64,000 nt of DNA from Imperialibacter sp. EC-SDR9. GTDB lineage: Bacteria; Bacteroidota; Bacteroidia; Cytophagales; Cyclobacteriaceae. The stretch spans positions 655,857 through 719,856 of the forward strand of contig NZ_LR701637.1 of the NCBI RefSeq assembly GCF_902498805.1. The letters run 5' to 3'. Below are positions 15,338 to 23,107 of the stretch, piece after piece (within the stretch, counting starts at the first letter, position 1; each line of letters begins with the position of its first letter). The notes under the pieces were generated by a model. It was not told the DNA's origin. It was given only the letters and a program-made list of their open reading frames with translations, and searched no databases. Made by a program: the position numbers and the translations under genes.

Positions 15338-17212
15338 ATGAGTAAGGAAATAGGACTTTGTCTTGTGTACAGAGATATGTGGCAGTCGTCGGGCAAGTAC
15401 ATGCCCAGGAAAGACCAATTGGTGAAGGTGGCAGGCCCCATTGTAGACATGGGTTGCTGGAGGAGAGTGGAAACCAACGGCGGCGGTTTTGAACAGATCA
15501 ATTTGCTTTATGGTGAAAATCCCAACCGCTCGGTTCGGGAATGGACACAACCGTTCAACGACGCAGGCATTCAAACGCAAATGCTGGAAAGAGGCCTGAA
15601 CGGACTTCGCATGTACCCGGTACCTATGGATGTGAGGGAGCTAATGTTCAAGGTGAAGAAAAAGCAGGGCACCGATATATCCCGTTCCTTCGATGGCCTC
15701 AACGACACAAGGAGCATCACCAATTCAATAAAGCTGGCAAAAAAGGGAGGCATGATTGCCCAGGCGGCATTGAGCATTACCCACAGCCCCATCCACACCG
15801 TCGACTATTTTGTGAACATGGCGGGCACATTGATAGAGGCGGGTGCGGATGAAATAGCGGTGAAAGACATGGCAGGCATTGGCCGTCCGGCGTCAATTGG
15901 CAAAATAGTGGCTGGGATCAAAGCCATCAAAAAAGACATTCTGGTGCAATACCATGGCCATTCTGGGCCAGGCTTTTCGGTCGTTTCTTCGCTGGAAGCC
16001 GCCAGGGCCGGTGCAGATATCATCGACGTGGGCATGGAGCCACTGTCGTGGGGTACGGGGCATGCAGATTTGCTCACTGTTCATGCTATGCTGCGGGATG
16101 CTGGTTTTTCGCTGCCCGACATCAACATGAAGGCGTACATGCAGGTGAGGTCGCTGACGCAGGAATTTATTGATGATTTTCTGGGCTACTATATCGACCC
16201 TAAAAACCGATTGATGAACTCGCTGTTGATTGGCCCGGGCTTGCCAGGAGGCATGATGGGCAGCCTGATGGCTGACCTTGAAAAAAACCTGGTTTCGGTG
16301 AATAAGGCGAGAGAAAAGAATGGGGAAGCCGCCATGTCGCAGGACGACCTGCTGATTAAGCTTTTTGAAGAAGTGGAGCATATCTGGCCAAAGATGGGCT
16401 ACCCCCCGCTGGTGACTCCCTATAGCCAGTATGTGAAAAATGCTGCACTCATGAATGTGATGCAGATGAACAAGGGCAAGGAGCGTTGGAGCATGCTTGA
16501 CGACAACACCTGGGACATGATGCTGGGTAATTCTGGTCAGCTGCCAGGCCCCGTAGCCGATGAATTGAAAGCCCTGGCCAAAGCACAAAACAGGGAGTTT
16601 TTTGAAGGCGACCCACACAGTCTGTACCCAAATGAACTCGAGAAAATCAGGGGCGAGATGAAAGAAAAAGGTTGGGACGTGGGAGAGGATGAAGAGGAGC
16701 TGCTGGAATACGCCATGCACCCCAAGCAATATATCGATTACAAGTCGGGTAAAGCCAAGAAAGCTTTTGATGAGGATTTGACACAAAGAAAAACGGTTGC
16801 GTCGGCGCCTGCTGCTCAGGCTACAAGCCAAACGCCTGCCATGGCGGCACTGCCTCAAACATTATTGGTGGATGTGAACGGTGAGGCTTTTCGGGTGACG
16901 GTATCCTACGATGGAGATAGTCAGCCGAAGTCAGTTTCTGAAACCCAGGCCACGCCACAGCCTTCCAGCAACGGACATACACTGGAAATACTAGCGCCGC
17001 TTGAAGGCAAATTTTTTGCAACGAAGGACGCCGGCGAAAAGGCCATCAAGCCGGGTGACATCATCAAAAAAGGTGATACTGTTGGCTACATAGAAGCCAT
17101 GAAGGTAATTAACGCTATTTCCGCAGATAAAGAAGGAACGGTAGTGGAGGTTTGCTTCAAAGACGGACAAGAAGTATACGACGACGACGTGCTGGTAAGA
17201 GTGAAAAGTTAA
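15338..17212 (+). CDS. oadA: Biotin-dependent decarboxylase/carboxyltransferase alpha subunit (oxaloacetate decarboxylase type)
   Basis: 624 residues. An N-terminal carboxyltransferase TIM barrel (about 1-300) is followed by the conserved C-terminal CT extension, an Ala/Gln/Pro linker (about 487-560) and a biotinyl domain with the biotinylation site EAMKV (Lys near 590). The metal site has YHGHSGPG, the HxH pair of the family. The first motif reads YRDMWQS instead of the usual RDAHQS. The enzyme decarboxylates oxaloacetate or a related acid via carboxybiotin, with the CO2 release by the beta subunit driving Na+ export. The exact substrate (oxaloacetate or methylmalonyl-CoA type) is not decidable by eye. 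Confidence 0.88.
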   Translation: MSKEIGLCLVYRDMWQSSGKYMPRKDQLVKVAGPIVDMGCWRRVETNGGGFEQINLLYGENPNRSVREWTQPFNDAGIQTQMLERGLNGLRMYPVPMDVRELMFKVKKKQGTDISRSFDGLNDTRSITNSIKLAKKGGMIAQAALSITHSPIHTVDYFVNMAGTLIEAGADEIAVKDMAGIGRPASIGKIVAGIKAIKKDILVQYHGHSGPGFSVVSSLEAARAGADIIDVGMEPLSWGTGHADLLTVHAMLRDAGFSLPDINMKAYMQVRSLTQEFIDDFLGYYIDPKNRLMNSLLIGPGLPGGMMGSLMADLEKNLVSVNKAREKNGEAAMSQDDLLIKLFEEVEHIWPKMGYPPLVTPYSQYVKNAALMNVMQMNKGKERWSMLDDNTWDMMLGNSGQLPGPVADELKALAKAQNREFFEGDPHSLYPNELEKIRGEMKEKGWDVGEDEEELLEYAMHPKQYIDYKSGKAKKAFDEDLTQRKTVASAPAAQATSQTPAMAALPQTLLVDVNGEAFRVTVSYDGDSQPKSVSETQATPQPSSNGHTLEILAPLEGKFFATKDAGEKAIKPGDIIKKGDTVGYIEAMKVINAISADKEGTVVEVCFKDGQEVYDDDVLVRVKS

Positions 17213-17266
17213 GGCACGCCCAAACTACTGTTTACAGTCTTACCACTAACCCTTTACCTCCCTACC

Positions 17267-18457
17267 ATGGAACTACTTGAAAAAGTATACAGAATGACCG
17301 CCCTGGGCGACTTGTTTGCCCATCCGTCTTATATCCTGATGATCCTCATTGGATTTGGTTTGCTCTACCTGGGCATCGCCAAAAAATATGAGCCATTGCT
17401 GCTGGTGCCGATTGCTTTTGGGGTGTTGTTGGCCAACTTTCCCGGAGGAGGGATGGGAGTGGAAAAGATTCCTGAGGGGCTTACCCTGCCGCAGATTGCC
17501 GAGCAGTTCGGCATCATGAACTTCGTTTACTACGCCTTGATCAAAACGGGCTTTCTGCCACCAATTATTTTCATGGGTGTGGGTGCGCTGACGGACTTTG
17601 GTCCTATGCTGCGCAACCTCAGACTGGCCTTTTTCGGTGCCGCTGCACAAATAGGCATTTTCTGTGTGTTGATGGCGGCAGTGGCCATGGGTTTTACTTT
17701 GAAAGAGGCTGCAGCACTGGGGATCATTGGCGGCGCCGACGGGCCGACGGCTATTTATACCACCATCAAGCTGGCGCCGCATCTATTGGGACCAATTGCT
17801 ATTGCGGCTTACTCTTATATGGCGTTGGTGCCGGTTATTATTCCGTTTGTCGTTCGGTTTTCCATGACAAAAAAGGAGCTGCTCATCAATATGAAGGAGC
17901 AGGACAAACTGTTTCCTTCCACGAAGCCTATCAAGAATTTGCAGGCGTTGAAAATCATGTTTCCCATCGCCCTGGGCTCTATTGTGGCTATTTTGGTTCC
18001 TTCTTCTGTGCCGTTGGTCGGCTTTCTGATGTTTGGCAACCTGGTAAAGGAAATTGGCGTGGCTACAGGACGCCTGTACCAGGCCACATCCGAGACCATT
18101 CTGAATTCAGCCACTGTATTTCTCGGCTTATCCGTCGGCGCCACCATGACCACCAAAGCCTTCCTGAACACGCAAACGCTGATGATCGTGGTGGGTGGCT
18201 TTATCGCCTTTGCCATCTCCATTTTGGGCGGCATCATGGCTGTGAAAGTGTACAACCTGTTTGCCAAAAAGAAGATCAATCCGCTGATTGGCGCTACTGG
18301 CCTGAGTGCCGTACCGATGGCTGCCAGGGTAGCCAATGAAATAGCCATCAAGCACGATCCCAGCAACCATTTGCTTCAGTACGCCATGGCCAGCAATATC
18401 TCAGGGGTGATTGGCTCTGCCGTGGCTGCGGGGGTGCTGATTTCGTTTTTGGGGTAG
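17267..18457 (+). CDS. oadB: Na+-pumping decarboxylase beta subunit
   Basis: 396 residues, about ten membrane helices. Family landmarks are the LLANFPGGGMGV segment, the GIGALTDFGP-like GVGALTDFGPML, the highly conserved GIIGGADGPTAIY (about 151-163) holding the Asp of the Na+ channel, and the C-terminal helix with KHDPSNHLLQYAMASNISG. It couples decarboxylation of carboxybiotin to sodium export. It follows oadA by 54 bases. Its last codons recur twice downstream, at 19392-19526 (45 codons) and 21787-21867 (27 codons), bracketing accessory genes, so its 3' end has been an insertion point at least twice. Confidence 0.93.
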   Translation: MELLEKVYRMTALGDLFAHPSYILMILIGFGLLYLGIAKKYEPLLLVPIAFGVLLANFPGGGMGVEKIPEGLTLPQIAEQFGIMNFVYYALIKTGFLPPIIFMGVGALTDFGPMLRNLRLAFFGAAAQIGIFCVLMAAVAMGFTLKEAAALGIIGGADGPTAIYTTIKLAPHLLGPIAIAAYSYMALVPVIIPFVVRFSMTKKELLINMKEQDKLFPSTKPIKNLQALKIMFPIALGSIVAILVPSSVPLVGFLMFGNLVKEIGVATGRLYQATSETILNSATVFLGLSVGATMTTKAFLNTQTLMIVVGGFIAFAISILGGIMAVKVYNLFAKKKINPLIGATGLSAVPMAARVANEIAIKHDPSNHLLQYAMASNISGVIGSAVAAGVLISFLG

Positions 18458-18713
18458 GTGGGGTTGAGACTGTACGGCGCAGGATCATCTTCCCGCTTTG
18501 ATTCATCAGCGTACCCCATGGCCCGTTTTTGATCTTTGATGATTTGCCCCTCTCCTTCGTTTTCTTAGCTCGACAATCACCAGAAACGAGGGCGATTGTG
18601 TTTATTAGCATCATGCGATTGAAAGCGAAATTAGCCGGGCCAGTCTGTCCGACTGACAAGTAAATACAAATCGAAAAATTTACGTTGAGTCAAATAATAG
18701 CTATTTTTATGAT
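18458..18713 (+). other. Unexplained segment after oadB
   Basis: 256 bases with no recognisable plus-strand gene. On the minus strand a frame stays open from 18659 through the oadB 3' end. Its distinctive part, from MSVGQTGPANFAF to a WGTLMNQSGKMIL segment, is not recognised. It may be a remnant carried in by the insertion event. Its final 50 bases are AT-rich and hold the regulatory region of the toxin-antitoxin pair. Confidence 0.35.
18696..18705. promoter_or_regulatory. Candidate operator of the RelE/ParE-type operon
   Basis: AATAGCTATT is a perfect ten-base palindrome nine bases upstream of the antitoxin ATG, in an AT-rich stretch. Type II antitoxins autorepress through such sites. Binding is inferred. 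Confidence 0.35.
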
Positions 18714-18941
18714 ATGGAGACTGTAGATATAAAGGCTGAGTTACAAGCGCTCATTGAAAAAGAGACTGATAATAGTATATTAGAAGCTATCAGGACTTTG
18801 CTCCGAAAATCAAGCTTAGACCCCGCATTAAAGCAGAAACTAACTTCCAGAGCTTTGAAGGCAGAAGACGACATTAGCGCCGGCCGGGTCATGGACAGGC
18901 ATGAGCTGGAGAAAAGATTGAGTAGCAAGTTGAGCAAATGA
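18714..18941 (+). CDS. Type II antitoxin, addiction-module family
   Basis: 75 residues, almost all helical (IKAELQALIEKETDNSILEA, LKQKLTSRALKAEDDISAGR) and ending ELEKRLSSKL. It has the form of the small antitoxins that precede RelE/ParE toxins in Bacteroidota. Its stop TGA overlaps the toxin ATG by four bases (ATGA), so they are translationally coupled. It should neutralise the toxin and repress the operon. It lies in the first block inserted after oadB. Confidence 0.8.
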   Translation: METVDIKAELQALIEKETDNSILEAIRTLLRKSSLDPALKQKLTSRALKAEDDISAGRVMDRHELEKRLSSKLSK

Positions 18942-19243
18942 AAGTAGTTTATACCGAACAATCGTATGATAGTTTGGAGGAGTTAACAGATTTTTTGCTG
19001 GAAGAACAAGGCTGGACATTAGAGAAATTGTTGTCGTTCAGAAGCGGGTTGTTGGATAAAGCGGATGCCCTGGAAACCACCTATAACAACTATCAGCAGG
19101 AGGAATATTTGGAGCATTTAGGAAAGGGCCATAGGAGAGTAATAGAGGGGCATGTCAAAATCATTTATAGGATTGAGAGGGAACACATCTACATCATAGA
19201 CTTTTTTGACTCCAGGCAAGACCCAGAGAAAATGAAGGGCTAA
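18938..19243 (+). CDS. RelE/ParE family toxin
   Basis: 101 residues with the RelE/ParE fold pattern: the opening strand MKVVYTEQSYDSLEEL, a helical part with FRSGLLDKADALE, then the beta-sheet HRRVIEGHVKIIYRIE and HIYIIDFFDSRQDPEK. The FFDSRQDP ending is typical of the Bacteroidota group of this family. RelE members cleave mRNA in the ribosome and ParE members poison gyrase; which applies is not decidable here. It is coupled to the preceding antitoxin. Confidence 0.85.
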   Translation: MKVVYTEQSYDSLEELTDFLLEEQGWTLEKLLSFRSGLLDKADALETTYNNYQQEEYLEHLGKGHRRVIEGHVKIIYRIEREHIYIIDFFDSRQDPEKMKG

Positions 19244-19295
19244 TTGGCCGTCGTTTTGTAATCACTGGTTGAATTGGAAGAATTAACAATTTGTC

Positions 19296-19526
19296 GCCGT
19301 TAGGTAAACGAGTGGTCGCCAGCAACTTGCCATAAAGATCACGTTGACCACAATTGTCACCAATGTTGTGACCGGCTCGCCGTTCAAGGCCGCTAGGGTA
19401 GCCAAAGAAATAGCCATCAAGCACGATCCCAGCAACCATTTGCTGCAGTACGTCATGGCTAGCAATATCTCAGGGGTGATTGGCTCCGCTGTCGCCGCTG
19501 GGGTGCTGATTTCTTTTTTGAGCTGA
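19296..19526 (+). pseudogene. Second copy of the oadB 3' end (remnant 1)
   Basis: From 19392 to the TGA at 19526, 45 codons align without gaps to oadB 18323-18457, with 15 base differences (about 89 percent identity). Nine changed codons are synonymous and three are not (N to K, A to V, G to S), and the stop differs. Upstream, to about 19296, the match continues only with indels. There is no start or promoter for it. The last 45 codons therefore look selected or recently exchanged, and the part before them decayed. Confidence 0.9.
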
Positions 19527-19544
19527 AAGTACAACTATATATTT

Positions 19545-19573
19545 TTTGCAAGTTTTTTGGCAAAGTATTTTTA
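19545..19573 (+). promoter_or_regulatory. Candidate promoter of the 698-residue T9SS protein
   Basis: TTTG (19545-19548) and TATTTTTA (19566-19573, seven of eight matches to TAnnTTTG) are 17 bases apart. The site begins just after oadB remnant 1 and about 45 bases before the gene start. Confidence 0.35.
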
Positions 19574-19616
19574 AGGTAAATTAGAGCTGTTTTGATCAGC
19601 TATTTTAATATTTATT

Positions 19617-21713
19617 ATGCCTTCAAGGAGAACTGTTTCTAAACTAATGGCGGCAGCCGTTCTAAGCTTAACATTCTTTTTTCCTGTCCATGCCCAGGAC
19701 ACCCTCAGTGAAGGGTGGTATTACAGATCCCAAGGTGGAGATTCGTTAGTAAAGTATGACGCATTTTTTCAGAATGCTTCGTCTGTGAGTATTGATCTGT
19801 CGCCCGTTGAGAAAGAGAATCTTTCTCCTCTGGTTTTTTCGCCCAGTGGTAGATTAGCCAGCTCGGACGATCATGGTATCTACTTGCTGGATTTGACAAG
19901 TGGAGGAAAGGAGTATTTACTTATCAAAAAGGATTTCTTCAACACAAGCAGCATCTTTAGGTTCGAGACTGATAGCTCCATTTTTTACAATAGTCAGGTT
20001 GATTCTAAAATTTTTCATTTTGATTTAAAAACCGGTGAGGAAAAGCAGGTATATCAGTACGAAAACTCATTTTATGATTTTTCTTATGATTCTTACCGAA
20101 GAATATTGTGGGTGGTGGAACAAGACAGATCCGTCTGCGGTGTCCGTTCCGAATGTTTGAAGCTCTATGCTTATTCCCTCGAAACTGGAGAAACGAAAGA
20201 GTATTCATATGGTTATGCGTCTGCTCCTCAGACAGACTCATATGGTTCTTTGTATTTAAATGGCAGGTATTGTTTTGATCCCGCAACTGAGTCGGTAGCA
20301 GTTTCTAAAGATGACCTTTTTGATATTATACCATACTTCAGAGAGCGGTCGCAAACAGGGCCAATGTTGGGTTTAACCAGTAAGAATGTTCTCTTTGAAA
20401 AGACCACGCAAGACTCTACGGCAACAACAAACTTTACTTTTTATAATCACGGAGATGCGACATTAAGAATATCGAATGTAAATGTAAATGCTCCTTTTTC
20501 AACCAACCTGCCAGAAGTTGTAGAGATAGAACCCTCTGGATATTTCACCTTCCAGGTAAGTTTTGAGCCAAATCAGTCTGCTGAATTCGAGAGCTTTTTG
20601 ACGTTCGTCACTAACGATCAGCTTAGGTTGTCTGACAGTGTGAGGTTAAACGGTTTAGGATATCAAATGAATACTGTTTCAGCAGAGGATGGTATTTTGA
20701 TGATTGACTACTCATTTTATGAAGGGAGCAAACTAAAAAGCTTTGACATGGCTCTGGGAACGGCGACCACTTTAGGGAACGCATATTTTGGCCAAACAAA
20801 ATCCCCAATGGCGATTAACTCAAAGGGAGAATTATTTATGGCCATTGCCTCCACCTTGTATCAAATGGATCCAAAAAGCGGTGCTTTAGAGGAAGTGACT
20901 GAGTTGTTTGAGTTCGTTAATCTACCAGGAGTAAGACGAAGAGAAGTTATAGCGATGGATTTTGATAGCTCCGATAATTTAATTGTTGCCACTCAATACC
21001 ACCCTGGCTCAAAAGAAACTGCAAGCACAACTATCAGCAAATATTCTTTTGTAACCAGCGAGCTCTCTGTTGAGGAATTCATCCCAACGATTGATGAAAG
21101 CAAGGTAGGCGGGTTTGATTTAGCTATCGACAGATCTTCTGATCAGTATTATTTATTGTATAATGAAAAGGAACTGTATAGGTGGAATAGTGAAGCACTT
21201 GATAGCGTTGGACTTGTAGATGGGGAAGAGTGGCATTCATTTTCTATATTTTTCACAAAGGATGGTGAATTGTTGGGATTGAGAGGAGCTGAGTATTGCT
21301 GTTCCGGAGATGAGGACCCCTTGGCATTGTCGACGTTGTTTGCTATTAACAAACATGATGCAAGCAGCCGAAAGATAGGAGAGCTGAGCGGCTCCATCAT
21401 TGCGGCGGCTACCGCTGGCTCTTATAGAAGCTTTCTTGTGGACGGTTTATCAGAAAACACCAACGACGTTAGGATATACCCAAACCCTGCTACGAATCTT
21501 TTGTCTATTGAAACAACCAATAACCTGATCAATATTGGAGCCATTCATCTTTATGATTTGTCAGGGAAGGTGGTTTACAAGAATGTTGGAATAGAAGGAA
21601 AAAGCTTACTAACTATAGACCTTCACTCCTATGCTGTGAATCCCGGACTTTATCTGCTAGATGTGAAGCTTGCTGGTGGTCAAAGCATAATTAGGAGGAT
21701 TATTATAGAGTAG
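19617..21713 (+). CDS. Secreted T9SS-sorted protein with propeller-like and HYDIN-like regions
   Basis: 698 residues. A signal peptide (AAAVLSLTFFFPVHAQ) leads into propeller-like repeats to about 270 (GIYLLDLTSGGKEYLL, KIFHFDLKTGEEKQVY). Residues about 274-345 (TTNFTFYNHGDATLRISNV, and a SFEPNQSAEFESFLTF stretch) resemble the HYDIN/choice-of-anchor immunoglobulin-like domain. A second propeller-like region follows. From about 618 the C-terminus is a T9SS type A sorting domain (VRIYPNPATN, LYDLSGKVVYKN, PGLYLLDVKLAGG). The protein should be exported by T9SS and fixed to the surface. It stands alone between the two oadB remnants and is AT-richer in codon use than oadB. Ligand unknown. Confidence 0.8.
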   Translation: MPSRRTVSKLMAAAVLSLTFFFPVHAQDTLSEGWYYRSQGGDSLVKYDAFFQNASSVSIDLSPVEKENLSPLVFSPSGRLASSDDHGIYLLDLTSGGKEYLLIKKDFFNTSSIFRFETDSSIFYNSQVDSKIFHFDLKTGEEKQVYQYENSFYDFSYDSYRRILWVVEQDRSVCGVRSECLKLYAYSLETGETKEYSYGYASAPQTDSYGSLYLNGRYCFDPATESVAVSKDDLFDIIPYFRERSQTGPMLGLTSKNVLFEKTTQDSTATTNFTFYNHGDATLRISNVNVNAPFSTNLPEVVEIEPSGYFTFQVSFEPNQSAEFESFLTFVTNDQLRLSDSVRLNGLGYQMNTVSAEDGILMIDYSFYEGSKLKSFDMALGTATTLGNAYFGQTKSPMAINSKGELFMAIASTLYQMDPKSGALEEVTELFEFVNLPGVRRREVIAMDFDSSDNLIVATQYHPGSKETASTTISKYSFVTSELSVEEFIPTIDESKVGGFDLAIDRSSDQYYLLYNEKELYRWNSEALDSVGLVDGEEWHSFSIFFTKDGELLGLRGAEYCCSGDEDPLALSTLFAINKHDASSRKIGELSGSIIAAATAGSYRSFLVDGLSENTNDVRIYPNPATNLLSIETTNNLINIGAIHLYDLSGKVVYKNVGIEGKSLLTIDLHSYAVNPGLYLLDVKLAGGQSIIRRIIIE

Positions 21714-21786
21714 TTGAAAGCCAAACTCACGGATATTTTCTCAACTACTCTTGGTCTGTTCTTTAATCATATTAAAGCTCCGGCTA

Positions 21787-21867
21787 CAATATGTCATGGC
21801 CAGCAATATCTCTGGAGTGATAGGATCAGCCATGGTTGGTGGGGTGCTTATTTCGTTTTTGGGGTAA
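21787..21867 (+). pseudogene. Third copy of the oadB 3' end (remnant 2)
   Basis: 27 codons from CAA 21787 to TAA 21867 read QYVMASNISGVIGSAMVGG then VLISFLG, against QYAMASNISGVIGSAVAAG then VLISFLG in oadB. Eight sense codons differ synonymously and four change the residue. Remnant 1 shares the QYV spelling at the A to V site. No start codon or longer frame is present. It lies directly after the T9SS gene and before yefM. Confidence 0.9.
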
Positions 21868-21910
21868 TATTTTTTAATGAATCTTTGCTAAAAAGTACGG
21901 GAAAGCGTAC
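21858..21910 (+). promoter_or_regulatory. Candidate promoter and operator of yefM-yoeB
   Basis: TTTG (21858-21861), which lies inside the last codons of oadB remnant 2, and AATCTTTG (21880-21887, seven of eight matches to TAnnTTTG) are 18 bases apart. An inverted repeat GTACG (21895-21899) and CGTAC (21906-21910) follows, ten bases before the yefM ATG; known YefM operators have a TGTACA core, which shares GTAC. Confidence 0.4.
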
Positions 21911-21919
21911 GTTCATTCT

Positions 21920-22162
21920 ATGAAAAGCTTATCGATTACAGAGGCCAGGAAGAATATCTACAAGCTGATAGACGAGGCTACCGAGACTCACCAACCCGTT
22001 CAGATTACTGGCAAGAGAAATAACGCTGTGTTGGTAAGTGAGGAAGACTGGCGTGCTATTCAGGAGACACTTTATTTGATTTCAATTCCGGGTATGAGAG
22101 AATCTATCATAACAGGAATGAAAACACCCCTCGAAGAAACCACAGATAAGCTGGATTGGTGA
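21920..22162 (+). CDS. yefM: Phd/YefM family antitoxin
   Basis: 80 residues beginning MKSLSITEARKNIYKLIDEA, the DNA-binding N-terminal fold of Phd/YefM antitoxins, followed by PVQITGKRNNAVLVSEEDWR and a long C-terminal helix with LYLISIPGMRESI, which normally wraps the toxin. It neutralises YoeB and autorepresses. Its stop overlaps the toxin start (GTGA). It is the second addiction module in the region after oadB. Confidence 0.92.
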   Translation: MKSLSITEARKNIYKLIDEATETHQPVQITGKRNNAVLVSEEDWRAIQETLYLISIPGMRESIITGMKTPLEETTDKLDW

Positions 22163-22425
22163 GCAATTACAAGTTGGTTTATACAAAGCAGGCTCAAAAG
22201 GATGCAAAAAAAGTGACATCTGGCGGGCTTAAGCCTAAAGTGAAGGAGCTTCTAAAAATACTGGAAGCCAACCCATTTCAAGACTATCCTCCTTACGAAA
22301 AACTTCTTGGTGATTTATCTGGAGCATATTCCCGAAGGATTAATATTCAGCATCGACTTGTTTACCAGGTACTGGAAGAGAAGAAAATAGTAAAAGTGCT
22401 GAGAATGTGGACTCATTATGAATAA
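22159..22425 (+). CDS. yoeB: YoeB/Txe family mRNA-interferase toxin
   Basis: About 88 residues. Landmarks are KLVYTKQAQKDAKK, an NPFQDYPPYEKLLGDL stretch, YSRRINIQHRLVYQV with the conserved Arg, and the C-terminal end RMWTHYE with the His-Tyr pair of the YoeB active site. YoeB cleaves mRNA at the ribosomal A site. GTG 22159 overlaps the yefM stop; TTG 22156 is an alternative. It is slightly longer than the E. coli protein (84). Confidence 0.92.
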   Translation: MSNYKLVYTKQAQKDAKKVTSGGLKPKVKELLKILEANPFQDYPPYEKLLGDLSGAYSRRINIQHRLVYQVLEEKKIVKVLRMWTHYE

Positions 22426-22503
22426 TGGGACTGTACTGGAAGCTCATTTTTAATTACTTTTCTCCGAACATATTATTGATAGTTATCCGCCAAAAAGTAA
22501 TTT

Positions 22504-23091
22504 ATGAACGCAGCACTCAACCGCAACTTATTCTTTGTCAAAGAACACACAGGTATTTTCAAAGCAGCCAACAATTATGACATCCATGACCCAAACTCAC
22601 AGGAAGTGATCCTTCACTGTCGGGAGGAGAACCTGGGGTTCTTTTCGAAAATGCTCAGGTTCACCGACTATAAGAGGATGACACCGTTTCACATTGAGAT
22701 CAGGACGCCAATGGGAGAAAAGCTTTTGACAGTGAAGCGGGGAGTATCTATCATTCTGTCGAATGTGGAAGTACTAGATGCGAACGACCAACTGGTGGGT
22801 AAATTCAAACAGAAGTTCTTTTCCATCGGAGGGAAGTTTGACGTGCTGGATGCCAGCGAAACATTTATGTGTACACTTCAGGGCCGGTGGACAAGTTGGG
22901 ATTTCAAGTTCGTCAAAGACAATGTTGAATTTGCCCATGTTAACAAACAATGGGCTGGTTTAGGAAGGGAGATGTTTACCTCTGCTGATAATTATATGCT
23001 ACAAATTAATGATAAAGTGCCTGCAGCCCACCCTTTGAGGGTTCTGATTTTGGGTGCAGTGATGTGTATTGATATGGTGTTGAAGGAGTAG
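22504..23091 (+). CDS. LURP-one/phospholipid-scramblase-like protein
   Basis: 195 residues with the tubby-like strand pattern of LURP-one-related and scramblase proteins: LFFVKEHTGIFKAANNYDIH, FHIEIRTPMGEKLLTVKRG, VLDANDQLVGKFKQKFFSIG, GKFDVLDASETFMCTLQG, and a C-terminal hydrophobic helix VLILGAVMCIDMVL. Similar bacterial proteins have no defined role. It was probably the original neighbour of oadB before the accessory blocks arrived, because it is the first ordinary gene after the last oadB remnant. Confidence 0.75.
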   Translation: MNAALNRNLFFVKEHTGIFKAANNYDIHDPNSQEVILHCREENLGFFSKMLRFTDYKRMTPFHIEIRTPMGEKLLTVKRGVSIILSNVEVLDANDQLVGKFKQKFFSIGGKFDVLDASETFMCTLQGRWTSWDFKFVKDNVEFAHVNKQWAGLGREMFTSADNYMLQINDKVPAAHPLRVLILGAVMCIDMVLKE

Positions 23092-23107
23092 GGCTTCAGG
23101 ACAATAG

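Noticed and set aside
15893-16858. Long reverse frame (321 codons) opposite oadA
   Set aside because: It is the antisense shadow of a well-supported gene, with His/Gln-rich composition and no family similarity.
19344-19526. Open frame of 60 codons that looks like a small membrane protein
   Set aside because: It is the 3' end of oadB without start, promoter or family of its own; listed as a remnant.
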